Shown piece after piece: positions 10,583 through 19,900 of a stretch of 64,000 nucleotides of DNA. This DNA is from Rhizobium sp. P40RR-XXII (GTDB lineage: Bacteria > Pseudomonadota > Alphaproteobacteria > Rhizobiales > Rhizobiaceae): contig NZ_JABAII010000002.1 of NCBI RefSeq assembly GCF_012641405.1, positions 248,001 through 312,000 on the forward strand, given 5' to 3'. The translations under genes and the position numbers were made by a program. Numbering within the stretch: the stretch's first letter is position 1; every line of letters begins with the position of its first letter. Below the pieces are notes generated by a model that ran no database searches, had not been told where the DNA came from, and saw nothing but the letters and a program-made list of their open reading frames with translations.

Positions 10583-11884
10583 CTAGCCGAAAACCCGCTT
10601 GAAGATCGTGTCTACATGCTTGGTGTGGTAGCCGAGGTCGAATTTCTCGCGGACGTTCTCTTCGGAAAGCGCTGCGCGCACCTCCTGGTCGGCGAGCAGC
10701 TCTTCGAGGAAATCCTTGCCCTGTTCCCAGACCTTCATCGCATTGCGCTGTACGAGGCGATAGGAATCCTCGCGTGAGACGCCGGCTTGGGTGAGGGCCA
10801 GCAGCACGCGCTGTGAATGAACAAGCCCGCGGAACTTGTTCAAATTGTTCATCATATTTTCCGGGTAAACAAGCAGCTTATCGATGACGGTGGTCAGGCG
10901 GGACAGCGCGAAATCGAGCGTGACGGTCGCATCCGGCCCGATCATGCGCTCGACGGACGAATGGGAAATATCGCGCTCGTGCCAGAGGGCGACGTTTTCC
11001 ATGGCAGGCATGGCGTAGGAGCGGACCATGCGGGCAAGACCCGTCAGGTTTTCCGTCAATACCGGATTGCGCTTGTGCGGCATGGCGGACGAGCCCTTCT
11101 GGCCCGGAGAGAAATATTCCTCCGCTTCCAGGACTTCCGTGCGCTGCAGATGGCGGATCTCGGTGGCGAGACGCTCGATCGACGAGGCGACGACGCCGAG
11201 CGTCGCGAAGAACATCGCGTGGCGATCGCGCGGAATGACCTGCGTTGAGACCGGCTCCGGCTTCAGGCCGAGGGCGGCGGCGACATGTTCCTCAACACGC
11301 GGATCGATATTGGCGAAAGTGCCGACGGCGCCGGAGATGGCGCAGGTGGCGACTTCCTCGCGAGCCGCGATCAGGCGCTGCTTGCAGCGCTCGAATTCGG
11401 CATAGGCGAGCGCCAGCTTGACGCCGAAGGTTGTCGGCTCTGCATGAATGCCATGCGAGCGGCCGATGGTGACAGTATCCTTATGCTCGAAGGCGCGGCG
11501 CTTCAGGGCTTCCAGAAGCTTGTCGATATCGGCGAGCAGCAGGTCGCTGGCGCGCACGAGCTGAACGTTGAAGCAAGTGTCGAGCACGTCGGAGGAGGTC
11601 ATGCCCTGATGCACGAAACGGGCGTCCGGTCCGACGATTTCGGCAAGATGTGTCAGGAAGGCGATGACGTCGTGCTTGGTGACAGCCTCGATCTCATCGA
11701 TGCGGTCGACGTCGAAGGTGGCCTTGCCACCCTTTTCCCATATGGTGTCGGCCGCCGACTTCGGGATAACGCCGAGAGCTGCAAGCGCATCACAGGCATG
11801 GGCCTCGATCTCGAACCAGATACGGAATTTGGTTTCGGGCGACCAGATGGCGACCATTTCCGGTCGGGAGTAGCGCGGGATCAT
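10583..11884 (-). CDS. purB: Adenylosuccinate lyase
   Basis: A 433-residue fumarase/aspartase-superfamily enzyme acting twice in purine synthesis (SAICAR to AICAR, adenylosuccinate to AMP). It begins MIPRYSRPEMVAIWSPE and has the superfamily signature GSSAMPHKRNP containing the catalytic Ser loop, plus TIGRSHGIHAEPTTFG with the conserved His. The frame is open 29 codons further upstream, but the ATG at 11882-11884 is the standard family start. It is separated from the other pur genes by about 2.5 kb and ends at a clear terminator. Confidence 0.96.
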   Translation of the reverse strand: MIPRYSRPEMVAIWSPETKFRIWFEIEAHACDALAALGVIPKSAADTIWEKGGKATFDVDRIDEIEAVTKHDVIAFLTHLAEIVGPDARFVHQGMTSSDVLDTCFNVQLVRASDLLLADIDKLLEALKRRAFEHKDTVTIGRSHGIHAEPTTFGVKLALAYAEFERCKQRLIAAREEVATCAISGAVGTFANIDPRVEEHVAAALGLKPEPVSTQVIPRDRHAMFFATLGVVASSIERLATEIRHLQRTEVLEAEEYFSPGQKGSSAMPHKRNPVLTENLTGLARMVRSYAMPAMENVALWHERDISHSSVERMIGPDATVTLDFALSRLTTVIDKLLVYPENMMNNLNKFRGLVHSQRVLLALTQAGVSREDSYRLVQRNAMKVWEQGKDFLEELLADQEVRAALSEENVREKFDLGYHTKHVDTIFKRVFG

Positions 11885-12001
11885 GGGCTCAAAGCTTTCT
11901 TGGCTAATGGGAAAGGAAACCTCGGCGCCCCCATAACAAAGACGGACGGCAATCACAATGTTTCTTGGCACAATGTTTGTTGGGCCAATCCTTCGTACGC
12001 C

Positions 12002-12523
12002 TCAATGCGTCCGTCGCGCAAGATAGGCGGAAACGGCGATCAGGCATAGCAGGCCGAACGGCAGAAACAGGGATAAGCCGAGAATCGCGAACTGGTAGAC
12101 GGCGCTGGCGCCGGTGTACAGGAGCTGGAATGTCCAGATGAGCGAGCCGAATGGCGCATGCCAACGCGAATAGAACCAGCGATAGTCCATGGAGAAGAGA
12201 AACGCCGTCATGGCCGCGGTGCCGATGGAGAGCATCAAAAAGAAAGCGGCGAAGCGCGCGCTCACCGGTCGGCTGCGGGTGAAGCGCTGGGTGAGCGGCA
12301 CGAGAATGGGCCAGGCGAGGGCGCCGCCGAAGAAATAGACCAAGGTAAGGGCCGCGAGATGACTGCTCAGAAGGCCGTTGCGCCAATAAAGGGCAGCGAG
12401 CGCCGAAGCGGCCATGGCCGCACCCCAACAGACGGCATTGCTTAAAATTTCGAGGCAACGCGATGTGGCGGTCCGTGTCCGGCCCGCCGCAATGATGGCA
12501 TTGGTCGGATTAGTTTGATCCAA
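12002..12523 (-). CDS. Small integral membrane protein, TTG start overlapping rpe
   Basis: A 173-residue protein with four hydrophobic helices (around [56 protein letters not shown] and [25 protein letters not shown]), and a short basic C-terminus. I do not recognise the family. There is no suitable ATG near the beginning; TTG at 12521-12523, preceded by GAGG with a 5-base spacer, overlaps the rpe stop by 14 bases and suggests translational coupling. An alternative is an internal ATG at the AAM-AAS segment, which would cut into the first helix. Confidence 0.65.
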   Translation of the reverse strand: MDQTNPTNAIIAAGRTRTATSRCLEILSNAVCWGAAMAASALAALYWRNGLLSSHLAALTLVYFFGGALAWPILVPLTQRFTRSRPVSARFAAFFLMLSIGTAAMTAFLFSMDYRWFYSRWHAPFGSLIWTFQLLYTGASAVYQFAILGLSLFLPFGLLCLIAVSAYLARRTH

Positions 12524-13196
12524 CGCGACCTCGTTCGGCGGCAGCGCGGAGATCGCCGACGGTCTGGCGATAGGCATCGACCGATTCGCCCTTGAAGATT
12601 GCCGAACCGGCCACGAGCACGTTGGCGCCGGAAGCGGTGATGAGAGGCGCGGTGTCGACCGAGACGCCACCATCGACTTCGAGTTCGATCGGGCGATCAC
12701 CGATCAGTGACTTGGCGTTGCGGATCTTGTCGGCCATGGCGGGAATGAACTTCTGGCCGCCGAAGCCGGGATTGACCGACATGATCAGGATCAGGTCGAT
12801 ATCGTCGAGCACGTTTTCGAGCACGGAAAGCGGTGTTGCCGGATTGAGGGTGACGCCGACCTTCTTGCCGAGATGACGGATCGTCTGCAGCGAACGGTGC
12901 AGATGCACGCCGGCTTCGGCATGAACGGTGATGCGGTCGCAGCCGGCCTTGGCGAAGGCTTCCAGATAGGGATCGGCGGGCGAGATCATCAGATGGCAGT
13001 CGAAAGTCGCGGTCGTATAGGGGCGCAGCGCCTTGATGACATCGGCGCCGAAGGAGATGTTCGGCACGAAATGCCCGTCCATGACGTCGAGATGGATCCA
13101 GTCGGCTCCGGCTTCGGTCACATCCTTGACTTCCTGTCCGAGCTTGGCGAAGTCGGCAGCGAGAATGGAGGGGGCGATACGGATCGGCAAGGTCAT
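12510..13196 (-). CDS. rpe: Ribulose-phosphate 3-epimerase
   Basis: A 228-residue TIM-barrel enzyme interconverting ribulose 5-phosphate and xylulose 5-phosphate in the pentose phosphate and Calvin pathways. Clear signatures are [14 protein letters not shown] at the N-terminus, [18 protein letters not shown] with the metal-binding His and catalytic Asp, [19 protein letters not shown] and ELEVDGGV with the second catalytic Asp. It lies 80 bases after the binding-protein gene on the same strand and overlaps the following membrane protein gene. Confidence 0.96.
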   Translation of the reverse strand: MTLPIRIAPSILAADFAKLGQEVKDVTEAGADWIHLDVMDGHFVPNISFGADVIKALRPYTTATFDCHLMISPADPYLEAFAKAGCDRITVHAEAGVHLHRSLQTIRHLGKKVGVTLNPATPLSVLENVLDDIDLILIMSVNPGFGGQKFIPAMADKIRNAKSLIGDRPIELEVDGGVSVDTAPLITASGANVLVAGSAIFKGESVDAYRQTVGDLRAAAERGRVGSN

Positions 13197-13276
13197 GGGT
13201 GGCTAAGCTCCAACTGATTTTTCGCGTCTGGATTAGCACCGCTCTCGTGGGCAAACAACCGCCCGAACGGATCGCT

Positions 13277-14359
13277 TCAGTTCGATGGCGTCGTCACCGG
13301 CACGAAAGCATTGCCGCGCCATTCCAGCAAGCGATAGGGGTTTTCTGTCACTTCGTGGTTCTGCCCGAAGGAGATCGGGCCGATTGCCGTCTGGAATGCC
13401 GTGCCGACGAACTTATCGGTAACGGGCTTGTTTTCCGCCTTCGCACCTTCGGCTGCCTGGCTGGCGATCTGCGCCGCGGCGGCTGCCGGCAGGATATAAC
13501 CGTCCGGTTCGATGCCGCCGGCGCGCATCGCCTGGATCGTCTGTTGCGCTGCCGGCAGACTTGCATAGTCGGGCAGCGCAATCGCCTGCACGCCTTCCAG
13601 CAAAGGCACGGGCGTATCGGCAGCACGCATCGCGTCGCCACCCATTAGGGCCAGCGGAATGTTTTCGCTCTTGGCGTCGCGCGCGATGACAGCGACATCG
13701 CTGCGGTCACCGCCAATGAAGACATGTGTGGCACCGGCTTTCTTCAAGCGACGGACAAGAGCTATCTGCTGATCCTGGCCGGGGCGATAGGTATCAGTGA
13801 AAACCGGTTTCAGCCCCTTTTCCTCGAGTGCGTTGCGGATCGCGCCCACCAGTTCGCGGCCGTGGATCGTGCCGTCGTCGATCAGCGCCATCGGTTCGGC
13901 CGCCCAGTTTTTCAGAATGGTATTGATCGCGACGGCGGCCTCGGCGCTATCCACGGGGGCAAGGCGGAACAGCGGCCAGCCGTTCTTCAGCGCATCCTCC
14001 ATTAAAATGCGGGAACGAACGGAAACGGTGACAGCCGGGATACCGGCGTCCTTGAGGCGCGGAAGCGCGCCTTCCAATGTTTCCGTGCACAGGAAGCCGA
14101 TCGCGATCTGCGCCTTGGCGGCGATCAATGCCTCGGCGGCAGCACGCCCGCCGTCCTCTGTACAGGGTTCGTCGATGACGGTCGCCGCATCCTTTTGGGC
14201 CTGAATTTCGAAATTGGCCCCAGTGGTGATCTCGGCGCCCAGCGTTGCGAAATTGCCGCCCTGCGGTGCCACGACGCCGATATGGATTCCTGCGGCGTAG
14301 CTGCTGCCGGCCGCCGAAAGCAGCGCGAAAAGAAGCGGAAGGCGACGCAGAAGGTTCAT
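13277..14359 (-). CDS. Periplasmic binding protein, Leu/Ile/Val type (ABC transporter substrate-binding)
   Basis: A 360-residue exported protein with a signal peptide (MNLLRRLPLLFALLSAAGSSYAA, cleavage near residue 23) and the type I periplasmic binding fold of branched-chain amino acid receptors (IGVVAPQGGNFATLGAEITTGANF, then the ligand-cleft and hinge segments). Two Cys residues (CTEDG and FLCTETLEG) could form a disulfide. No permease or ATPase genes lie beside it, so it is either an orphan receptor or it serves a distant transporter; the ligand is unknown. It is divergent from the flavin reductase gene. Confidence 0.85.
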   Translation of the reverse strand: MNLLRRLPLLFALLSAAGSSYAAGIHIGVVAPQGGNFATLGAEITTGANFEIQAQKDAATVIDEPCTEDGGRAAAEALIAAKAQIAIGFLCTETLEGALPRLKDAGIPAVTVSVRSRILMEDALKNGWPLFRLAPVDSAEAAVAINTILKNWAAEPMALIDDGTIHGRELVGAIRNALEEKGLKPVFTDTYRPGQDQQIALVRRLKKAGATHVFIGGDRSDVAVIARDAKSENIPLALMGGDAMRAADTPVPLLEGVQAIALPDYASLPAAQQTIQAMRAGGIEPDGYILPAAAAAQIASQAAEGAKAENKPVTDKFVGTAFQTAIGPISFGQNHEVTENPYRLLEWRGNAFVPVTTPSN

Positions 14360-14527
14360 CGATGGATTATCCTGGACAATTTTCTGCTCTATTTATCCGC
14401 CTGATGGGCATCGTCAAAGAAAAAGCAACAAAATCGCTCTGTTTTCAATGGCGCTATTGTAGAAAAGCTAACATCTGGCCGCCATATTGAGCGGAAGATA
14501 AGGTATCACAGGAATATGGAGACGGTG

Positions 14528-15022
14528 ATGCTAGACAGGCAGCGTATGGATCCGGCGCTTTATCGAGATGCCATGAGCCGCTATGCGGGGCATGTGCAGC
14601 TGGTGACGACGGCGCTCGGCGCGGAGCGGCGTGGCGTGACGATCACGGCTGCCTGCTCGGTGTCGGACAGCCCTGCGACGGTTCTCATCTGCGTCAACAA
14701 CAGCAACGCCAAAAACGAGATCTTCTTCAATAGCGGCATTTTTGCCCTGAATACGCTTGGTGCCGATCACCAGTCTCTGGCCGACGCCTTTTCCGGGAAG
14801 ACGCAACTGACCACCGACGAGCGCTTTGCAACCGGCAAATTCGAGACGCTGGTGACAGGCGCGCCTGTGCTTGCCGACGCGCTGGCCGCTTTCGATTGCC
14901 GCGTGATCGAGATCAAGCAGGCCTCCACGCACAACATCATCTTCGGCGAGGTGATGGCCATACGCTACAGCGAGCCAAAGCCGGCATTGCTCTATATGAA
15001 CCGGGGCTATCACACGCTATAA
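14528..15022 (+). CDS. Flavin reductase (RutF/HpaC-type, FMN-binding split barrel)
   Basis: A 164-residue flavin reductase-like domain protein supplying reduced FMN or FAD to a monooxygenase. Landmarks are YRDAMSRYAGHVQLVTTALGAERRGVTITAACSVSDSPATVLICVN and FALNTLGADHQSLADAFSGK, with the C-terminal NIIFGEVMAIRY and LLYMNRGYHTL. The ATG at 14528 has GGAG with a 6-base gap; an in-frame ATG at 14516 is the alternative. It begins a plus-strand run in which the next gene follows after 19 bases. Its relation to the molybdoenzyme-maturation genes downstream is unclear. Confidence 0.85.
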   Translation: MLDRQRMDPALYRDAMSRYAGHVQLVTTALGAERRGVTITAACSVSDSPATVLICVNNSNAKNEIFFNSGIFALNTLGADHQSLADAFSGKTQLTTDERFATGKFETLVTGAPVLADALAAFDCRVIEIKQASTHNIIFGEVMAIRYSEPKPALLYMNRGYHTL

Positions 15023-15041
15023 CCCCTTCAAGGGAGTTATC

Positions 15042-15971
15042 ATGGCGGATCAGAGATTACCTTCGCTACCGGGTTCCATCGATGAAACGATGGCGCTGCT
15101 CGGCGCCCACGACTATCTGGCCGGACGCGCCCTTGGCACGGTCCTGTTTCTTGCATTGAAGATGAAGCGGCCGCTCTTTCTCGAGGGCGAGGCTGGCGTC
15201 GGCAAGACCGAAATCGCCAAGGTCCTGTCAAAGGCGCTCGACCGGCCGCTGATCCGCCTGCAATGCTATGAGGGACTGGATGTTTCCTCGGCCGTCTATG
15301 AATGGAACTATCCGGCGCAGATGCTGGAAATCCGTCTCGCGGAAGCATCCGGTCTCACCGATCGCGGCCGCATCGAGGCCGATATCTTCTCCGAGCGCTA
15401 CCTTATTCGCCGGCCGGTGCTGCAGGCGCTTTCGGGTGTCTGCGGACGCGCGCCGGTGTTCCTGATCGACGAACTGGATCGGACAGACGAGGCGTTCGAG
15501 GCGTTCCTGCTGGAAGTGCTGTCCGATTTTCAGGTGACGGTGCCGGAACTCGGGACGATCCGAGCCGCCGAACCGCCCATCGTCATCATCACCACGAACC
15601 GTACGCGCGAAGTGCATGATGCCCTGAAACGGCGCTGCCTCTATCATTGGGTCGATTATCCTGGGGCTGAGCAGGAGCTCGAAATCATTCGCCGCAAGGT
15701 GCCTGATTGTAACGAAACGCTGTCGCGCCAGATCGTCGGCTATGTGCAAAAGCTGCGCACGCTCGACCTCTTCAAGAATCCGGGCGTCGCCGAGACGATC
15801 GACTGGGCGACCGCCTTGACCGAACTCGATCGGCTGGCGCTCGATCCGGAGACCGTTTCGGACACGCTTGGGACGCTGCTGAAATATCAGGACGATATCG
15901 CCCGCATCCAGGGCGCCGAGGGCAAGCGTGTGCTGGACGAGGTGAAATCCGAACTGCTTGCGGCGGGATGA
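15042..15971 (+). CDS. MoxR-type AAA+ ATPase (CoxD-like)
   Basis: A 309-residue AAA+ ATPase of the MoxR group. Walker A is GEAGVGKTE (residues 49-57), Walker B is VFLIDELDR, and sensor 1 is IITTNRTREV. MoxR ATPases act with VWA-domain partners as metal-centre insertion chaperones; in carbon monoxide dehydrogenase clusters the pair is called CoxD and CoxE and completes the Mo-Cu site. The VWA partner is the next gene, 3 bases on, and XdhC-like and MobA-like genes follow, which supports a role in molybdenum hydroxylase maturation. Confidence 0.92.
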   Translation: MADQRLPSLPGSIDETMALLGAHDYLAGRALGTVLFLALKMKRPLFLEGEAGVGKTEIAKVLSKALDRPLIRLQCYEGLDVSSAVYEWNYPAQMLEIRLAEASGLTDRGRIEADIFSERYLIRRPVLQALSGVCGRAPVFLIDELDRTDEAFEAFLLEVLSDFQVTVPELGTIRAAEPPIVIITTNRTREVHDALKRRCLYHWVDYPGAEQELEIIRRKVPDCNETLSRQIVGYVQKLRTLDLFKNPGVAETIDWATALTELDRLALDPETVSDTLGTLLKYQDDIARIQGAEGKRVLDEVKSELLAAG

Positions 15972-15974
15972 ACC

Positions 15975-17219
15975 ATGGAACCGGGCGCGCAGGATGGCAT
16001 CGTCGTTGCGCCGTCACCGCCTGGTGATGGGCGTCTTGCCGACAATATCGTGCTGTTCGGCCGGGTGCTCCGCAAAGCCGGCCTGAAGATCGGCCCTGGG
16101 GCGATTGCCGATGCCATCGAGGCGGTCGAAGCGATCGGCATCGGCTCCCGCGAGGAGTTCCATGCTGCCTTGTGCTCGATCTTCGTCAAGCGGCATGAAG
16201 ATCTGGCTGTATTCGACGAGGCATTCCGGCTGTTCTGGCGCTCGCGCGATCTTGTCGCGAAAATGATCGCGTTGATGTCGCCGGTCGCCCCCGATCATCG
16301 GGAGAAGGAGAAGCCGAGGCCGGGCGAAAGCCGGGCAAGCGACGCGTTGCTTAACGACAGCAACGACCGGCGCCCGCAGCGCGAGAGACCCAACATCGAA
16401 ATCGATGCGCGATTTACCAGCTCCGGCAGCGAGGTTCTGCGCCATCTGGATTTCGCGCAGATGTCGGCGGCGGAGATTGCCGTCGCCAAGAAGGAGCTTG
16501 AAAAGCTGCAATTGCCGCTGGACCGCGTGCGTACGCGCCGCTTCAAGGCATCTCTTACCCCCGGCAAGGTCGATCCGCGTGCGACGATGCGCTCCGCGCT
16601 GCGCACGGGAGGAGCGCTGATCCTGCCGCGCTTCCGCAGATCGAGGGAACTACAGCCGCCGCTGGTCGTGCTGGCTGATATTTCAGGCTCGATGAGCCAA
16701 TATACCCGTATCTTTCTGCATTTCCTGCATGTGCTCACCGAACGTCGGCGGCGTGTGCATACTTTTCTGTTCGGAACGCGGCTGACCAACGTGACGCGGG
16801 CGATGCGTCACAAGGACCCGGATCAGGCGCTCGACGAATGTGCGGCGGCGGTGCGTGACTGGTCTGGCGGAACGCGGATCGGCGAGACGCTGAAGGAGTT
16901 CAACCTGATATGGGCGCGGCGGGTGCTGGGGCAGGGCGCGATCGTGCTTTTGATCACCGACGGGCTGGAGCGCGAAGGCGTTGAATTGCTCGCGCAAGAG
17001 ATGGATCGCCTGCATCGCTCCTGTCGGAGGATGATCTGGCTCAATCCGCTCTTGCGGTTCGAGGGTTTCGAGGCGCGGGCGCGTGGCGTAAAAGCGATGC
17101 TGCCGCATGTTGACGAATTCCGTCCGGTTCACAATCTATTATCTCTGGCCGATCTCGTATCGGCTCTCACCGTCGGCCGCGCGGATGCTTACGATCCCAA
17201 GCGGTTTCTCTGGAAGTAA
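15975..17219 (+). CDS. VWA domain protein, CoxE-like partner of the MoxR ATPase
   Basis: A 414-residue protein of the CoxE family. The C-terminal half is a von Willebrand factor A domain with an intact MIDAS motif DISGSMS (Asp235) and conserved GGTRIGETL and LITDGLERE segments. The N-terminal half has the DNIVLFGRVLRKAGLKIGPGAIADAIEA start characteristic of this family. No signal peptide or membrane segment is evident, so it acts in the cytoplasm with the MoxR ATPase. It is 3 bases downstream of that gene and 10 bases upstream of the XdhC-like gene. Confidence 0.92.
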   Translation: MEPGAQDGIVVAPSPPGDGRLADNIVLFGRVLRKAGLKIGPGAIADAIEAVEAIGIGSREEFHAALCSIFVKRHEDLAVFDEAFRLFWRSRDLVAKMIALMSPVAPDHREKEKPRPGESRASDALLNDSNDRRPQRERPNIEIDARFTSSGSEVLRHLDFAQMSAAEIAVAKKELEKLQLPLDRVRTRRFKASLTPGKVDPRATMRSALRTGGALILPRFRRSRELQPPLVVLADISGSMSQYTRIFLHFLHVLTERRRRVHTFLFGTRLTNVTRAMRHKDPDQALDECAAAVRDWSGGTRIGETLKEFNLIWARRVLGQGAIVLLITDGLEREGVELLAQEMDRLHRSCRRMIWLNPLLRFEGFEARARGVKAMLPHVDEFRPVHNLLSLADLVSALTVGRADAYDPKRFLWK

Positions 17220-17229
17220 AGAGGCTCCG

Positions 17230-17559
17230 ATGTCAGATATATCCGAAAGTCTGGATCCGCTCGTCATTGCGGAGGAATGGGTGTCGGCAGGCCGCAATGT
17301 GGCCATGGCGACCGTTGTCGATACCTGGGGCTCCGCGCCGCGCCCCTCCGGCAGTCACCTCGTGATCGACGGCGAGGGAAATTTTCACGGCTCCGTTTCC
17401 GGCGGCTGCGTCGAAGGTGCTGTCATCACCGAGGCGCTCGATGTTATCGAAACGGGCAAGTCGCGTATGCTGGAATTCGGCGTTGCCGATGAAACGGCCT
17501 GGCGGGTCGGCCTCTCCTGCGGCGGCCGCATCCGCGTCTATGTCGAAAGGCTCGCCTGA
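17230..17559 (+). CDS. XdhC/CoxI N-terminal domain protein
   Basis: A 109-residue protein consisting only of the XdhC_CoxI domain: VATMVVD-like VAMATVVDTWGSAPRPSGSHLVIDGEGNFHGSVSGGCVEGAVITEA, with the hallmark SGGCVE, and GLSCGGRIRVYVERL. XdhC proteins bind Mo cofactor and help load its sulfurated form into xanthine dehydrogenase-type enzymes. Here the N-terminal domain is on its own and the C-terminal Rossmann domain is on the next gene (overlap at TGATG). GAGG at 17221-17224 marks the start. Confidence 0.9.
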   Translation: MSDISESLDPLVIAEEWVSAGRNVAMATVVDTWGSAPRPSGSHLVIDGEGNFHGSVSGGCVEGAVITEALDVIETGKSRMLEFGVADETAWRVGLSCGGRIRVYVERLA

Positions 17560-18266
17560 TGGACCGTCAGATACTGGCACGGCTCAACGAAATGCGGCGC
17601 AAGCGGCAGGCGGCGATCCTTGTCACAGATCTTTCCGGCGGGCCGGACAGGTTGATCGTCGAAGGCGATGTGCTGGAAGGCGCTCTGGCCGATGCTGCCT
17701 TATCGGTATTCCGTTCGGGTAAATCGGCGGCACTTGAGATGGACGGACAGAGCCTGTTCTTCAATGTCCATCTGCCACCGCCACGCATCGTCGTCATCGG
17801 CGCCGTGCACATCAGCCAGATCCTGGCGCGGATGGCGGCGCTTGCCGGTTTCGACGTGACGATCGTCGATCCGCGCACCGGCTTTGCGACACCCGAACGC
17901 TTCGAAGGCATCGACCTGATCGCCGACTGGCCCGCCGATGCGCTGAAGGAGCGGCCGCTCGACAGCTATATGGCTGTTGTCGCCGTCACCCACGATCCAA
18001 AGATCGACGATGAGCCGATCATCCAGGCGCTGAAGACAGGCTGCTTCTATGTCGGCGCGCTCGGCAGCCGCAAGACGCATGCCGGTCGTCTAGAACGCTT
18101 GAAGCGCGAGGGTTTGGGCGAAGCGGAGCTTGCTCGCATTCATGCCCCGATCGGGCTTCCGATCGGCGCCGCCAGCCCAGCCGAGATCGCAGTCGCTATC
18201 CTCGCGGAAATCATCGGCTCCCTTCGCGGCCGCGACGTGTCTTCGCCGAAGGGCGTCAAGCTATGA
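17559..18266 (+). CDS. XdhC family protein, Rossmann C-terminal domain
   Basis: A 235-residue XdhC-type protein. Its C-terminal Rossmann-like domain (RIVVIGAVHISQILARMAALAGFDVTIVDPRTGFATPERF, then VGALGSRKTHAGRLERL and IHAPIGLPIGAASPAEIAVAILAEII) is the XdhC_C domain; the first 75 residues are a degenerate N-terminal half. With the preceding small protein it makes a complete XdhC split over two genes. It shares one base with the previous gene and four with the next (ATGA), so translation is coupled throughout. Confidence 0.9.
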   Translation: MDRQILARLNEMRRKRQAAILVTDLSGGPDRLIVEGDVLEGALADAALSVFRSGKSAALEMDGQSLFFNVHLPPPRIVVIGAVHISQILARMAALAGFDVTIVDPRTGFATPERFEGIDLIADWPADALKERPLDSYMAVVAVTHDPKIDDEPIIQALKTGCFYVGALGSRKTHAGRLERLKREGLGEAELARIHAPIGLPIGAASPAEIAVAILAEIIGSLRGRDVSSPKGVKL

Positions 18267-19897
18267 TCTTCGGCGAATTTCAGACGGTCGAGGCTGAAGG
18301 CGCGGTTCTCGCGCATTCCATTCGGCTGTCCGATGGCAGCCTTTCCAAGGGGCATAAGCTTGCCGGCGGCGATATCGCCCGGCTTGCCGCCGCCGGGATC
18401 GAGCGCGTCATTGCTGCGCGAATCGAGCCGGGCGACCTCATGGAGGACGAGGCCGCCGACCGGCTGGCGCGGGCCGTCGCACCCGACCATCTCACCCTCT
18501 CCGAGGCGGCAACGGGGCGAGTGAACGTCCACAGCGCAGTCGATGGCCTGTTCGTTGCAAATCGAGCCGCTGTCGATCAGCTCAACAGCGTCGATCCGGC
18601 GATCACCCTTGCTTGTCTGGCCGATCATGTGCCGGTCCGCACCGGAGACATGGTTGCGACCTTCAAGATCATTCCACTTGCCGTTTCCGGGGCTAAAGTC
18701 GCCGCCGGCATCGAAATTCTGCAGCGGATGCCGGTCTTCGAGGTCAAGCCCTTCGCGCCGCACGCCGTGTCGCTCGTCGCCACCGAGCTGCCGTCGCTGA
18801 AGGCCTCGGTGATGGACAAGACGGCGCGGGTTCTCTCGCAACGTCTACAGTCTTCGGGCAGTGTGCTGCAGCGGGAGGAGCGCGTTGCGCATAAAGCGGA
18901 CGATGTTGCCGACGCCATCCGTCGTGCCTTGGCGGCACCGGACCGGTTGCCCAAGCTGTTGATCGTTTTCGGCGCGTCGGCCGTCATCGATGCCGGTGAC
19001 GTCATTCCGGCGGCAATCCGGCTTGCCGGCGGAAAGGTTATTCAGGTCGGCATGCCGGTCGATCCTGGCAATCTTCTCGTGCTCGGACGAGTGGGCGACG
19101 TTCATGTCGTCGGGGCGCCCGGATGCGCGCGCAGCCCGAAGGAGAATGGTTTCGACTGGGTGCTGGATCGCATATTAGCCGGCGAACGACCAACCTCGCG
19201 AGATATTGGCGGCATGGGCGTGGGAGGGTTGCTCATGGAAATACAATCACGGCCGCTGCCGCGCGAAATCGTTGCGAAACCCGCCGCCCAGATATCGGTT
19301 GCCATCATCTTGCTGGCAGCCGGAAAGGCGAGCCGCATGGGCGAGGGTGGTTCGCATAAGCTTCTGGCGGAATTCGACGGTGTTCCGCTGGTTCGCCGTT
19401 CGGCGTCCACCGCCATTGCCAGCGGCGTATCCGATATCGTCGCGGTTACGGGGCATCGCCAGGACGAGATCGAAGACGCGTTAAACGGCCTTGCCGTCGA
19501 GCGGGTATTCAATCCGGATTATGCCTCGGGCATGGCGAGTTCGCTGGTTGCAGGCGTGGGCACGCCGGCGGCGCAAAGGGCTGACGGCGTTCTTGTCATG
19601 CTCGCCGATATGCCTGAGGTGACCAGCGACGACTTGAATATCCTGATTGCCGCCTTTCGTGAGGCAAACGGCCAGGCGATCGTGCGGGCGGTATCCGGCG
19701 GCAAGCGCGGCAATCCCGTCATCCTGCCGAGATCCGTTTTGAACGCCGTCATGCGGCTGGAGGGTGATGTCGGTGCCCGGCATATTATCGAGACATCGGG
19801 GCTTCCGGTTGTTGACGTGGAGATCGGCGAGGCGGCACATCTCGATGTCGATACGCCCGAAGCTGTCATTGCGGCCGGCGGTATTTTGAAGGGGTAG
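18263..19897 (+). CDS. Molybdopterin-binding / MobA-like nucleotidyltransferase fusion protein
   Basis: A 544-residue two-domain protein. The N-terminal 330 residues resemble the molybdopterin-binding MoeA/MogA type fold (the LIVFGASAVIDAGDVIPAAIRLAGG and VGAPGCARSPKENGFDWVLDRILAG segments). The C-terminal 200 residues are a MobA/MocA-type nucleotidyltransferase starting VAIILLAAGKASRMGEGGSHKLL, with LADMPEV and GKRGNPVILP. Such fusions probably add CMP or GMP to Mo cofactor and deliver it to hydroxylases. It is the last overlapping gene of the maturation set. Confidence 0.85.
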   Translation: MIFGEFQTVEAEGAVLAHSIRLSDGSLSKGHKLAGGDIARLAAAGIERVIAARIEPGDLMEDEAADRLARAVAPDHLTLSEAATGRVNVHSAVDGLFVANRAAVDQLNSVDPAITLACLADHVPVRTGDMVATFKIIPLAVSGAKVAAGIEILQRMPVFEVKPFAPHAVSLVATELPSLKASVMDKTARVLSQRLQSSGSVLQREERVAHKADDVADAIRRALAAPDRLPKLLIVFGASAVIDAGDVIPAAIRLAGGKVIQVGMPVDPGNLLVLGRVGDVHVVGAPGCARSPKENGFDWVLDRILAGERPTSRDIGGMGVGGLLMEIQSRPLPREIVAKPAAQISVAIILLAAGKASRMGEGGSHKLLAEFDGVPLVRRSASTAIASGVSDIVAVTGHRQDEIEDALNGLAVERVFNPDYASGMASSLVAGVGTPAAQRADGVLVMLADMPEVTSDDLNILIAAFREANGQAIVRAVSGGKRGNPVILPRSVLNAVMRLEGDVGARHIIETSGLPVVDVEIGEAAHLDVDTPEAVIAAGGILKG

Positions 19898-19900
19898 GGA

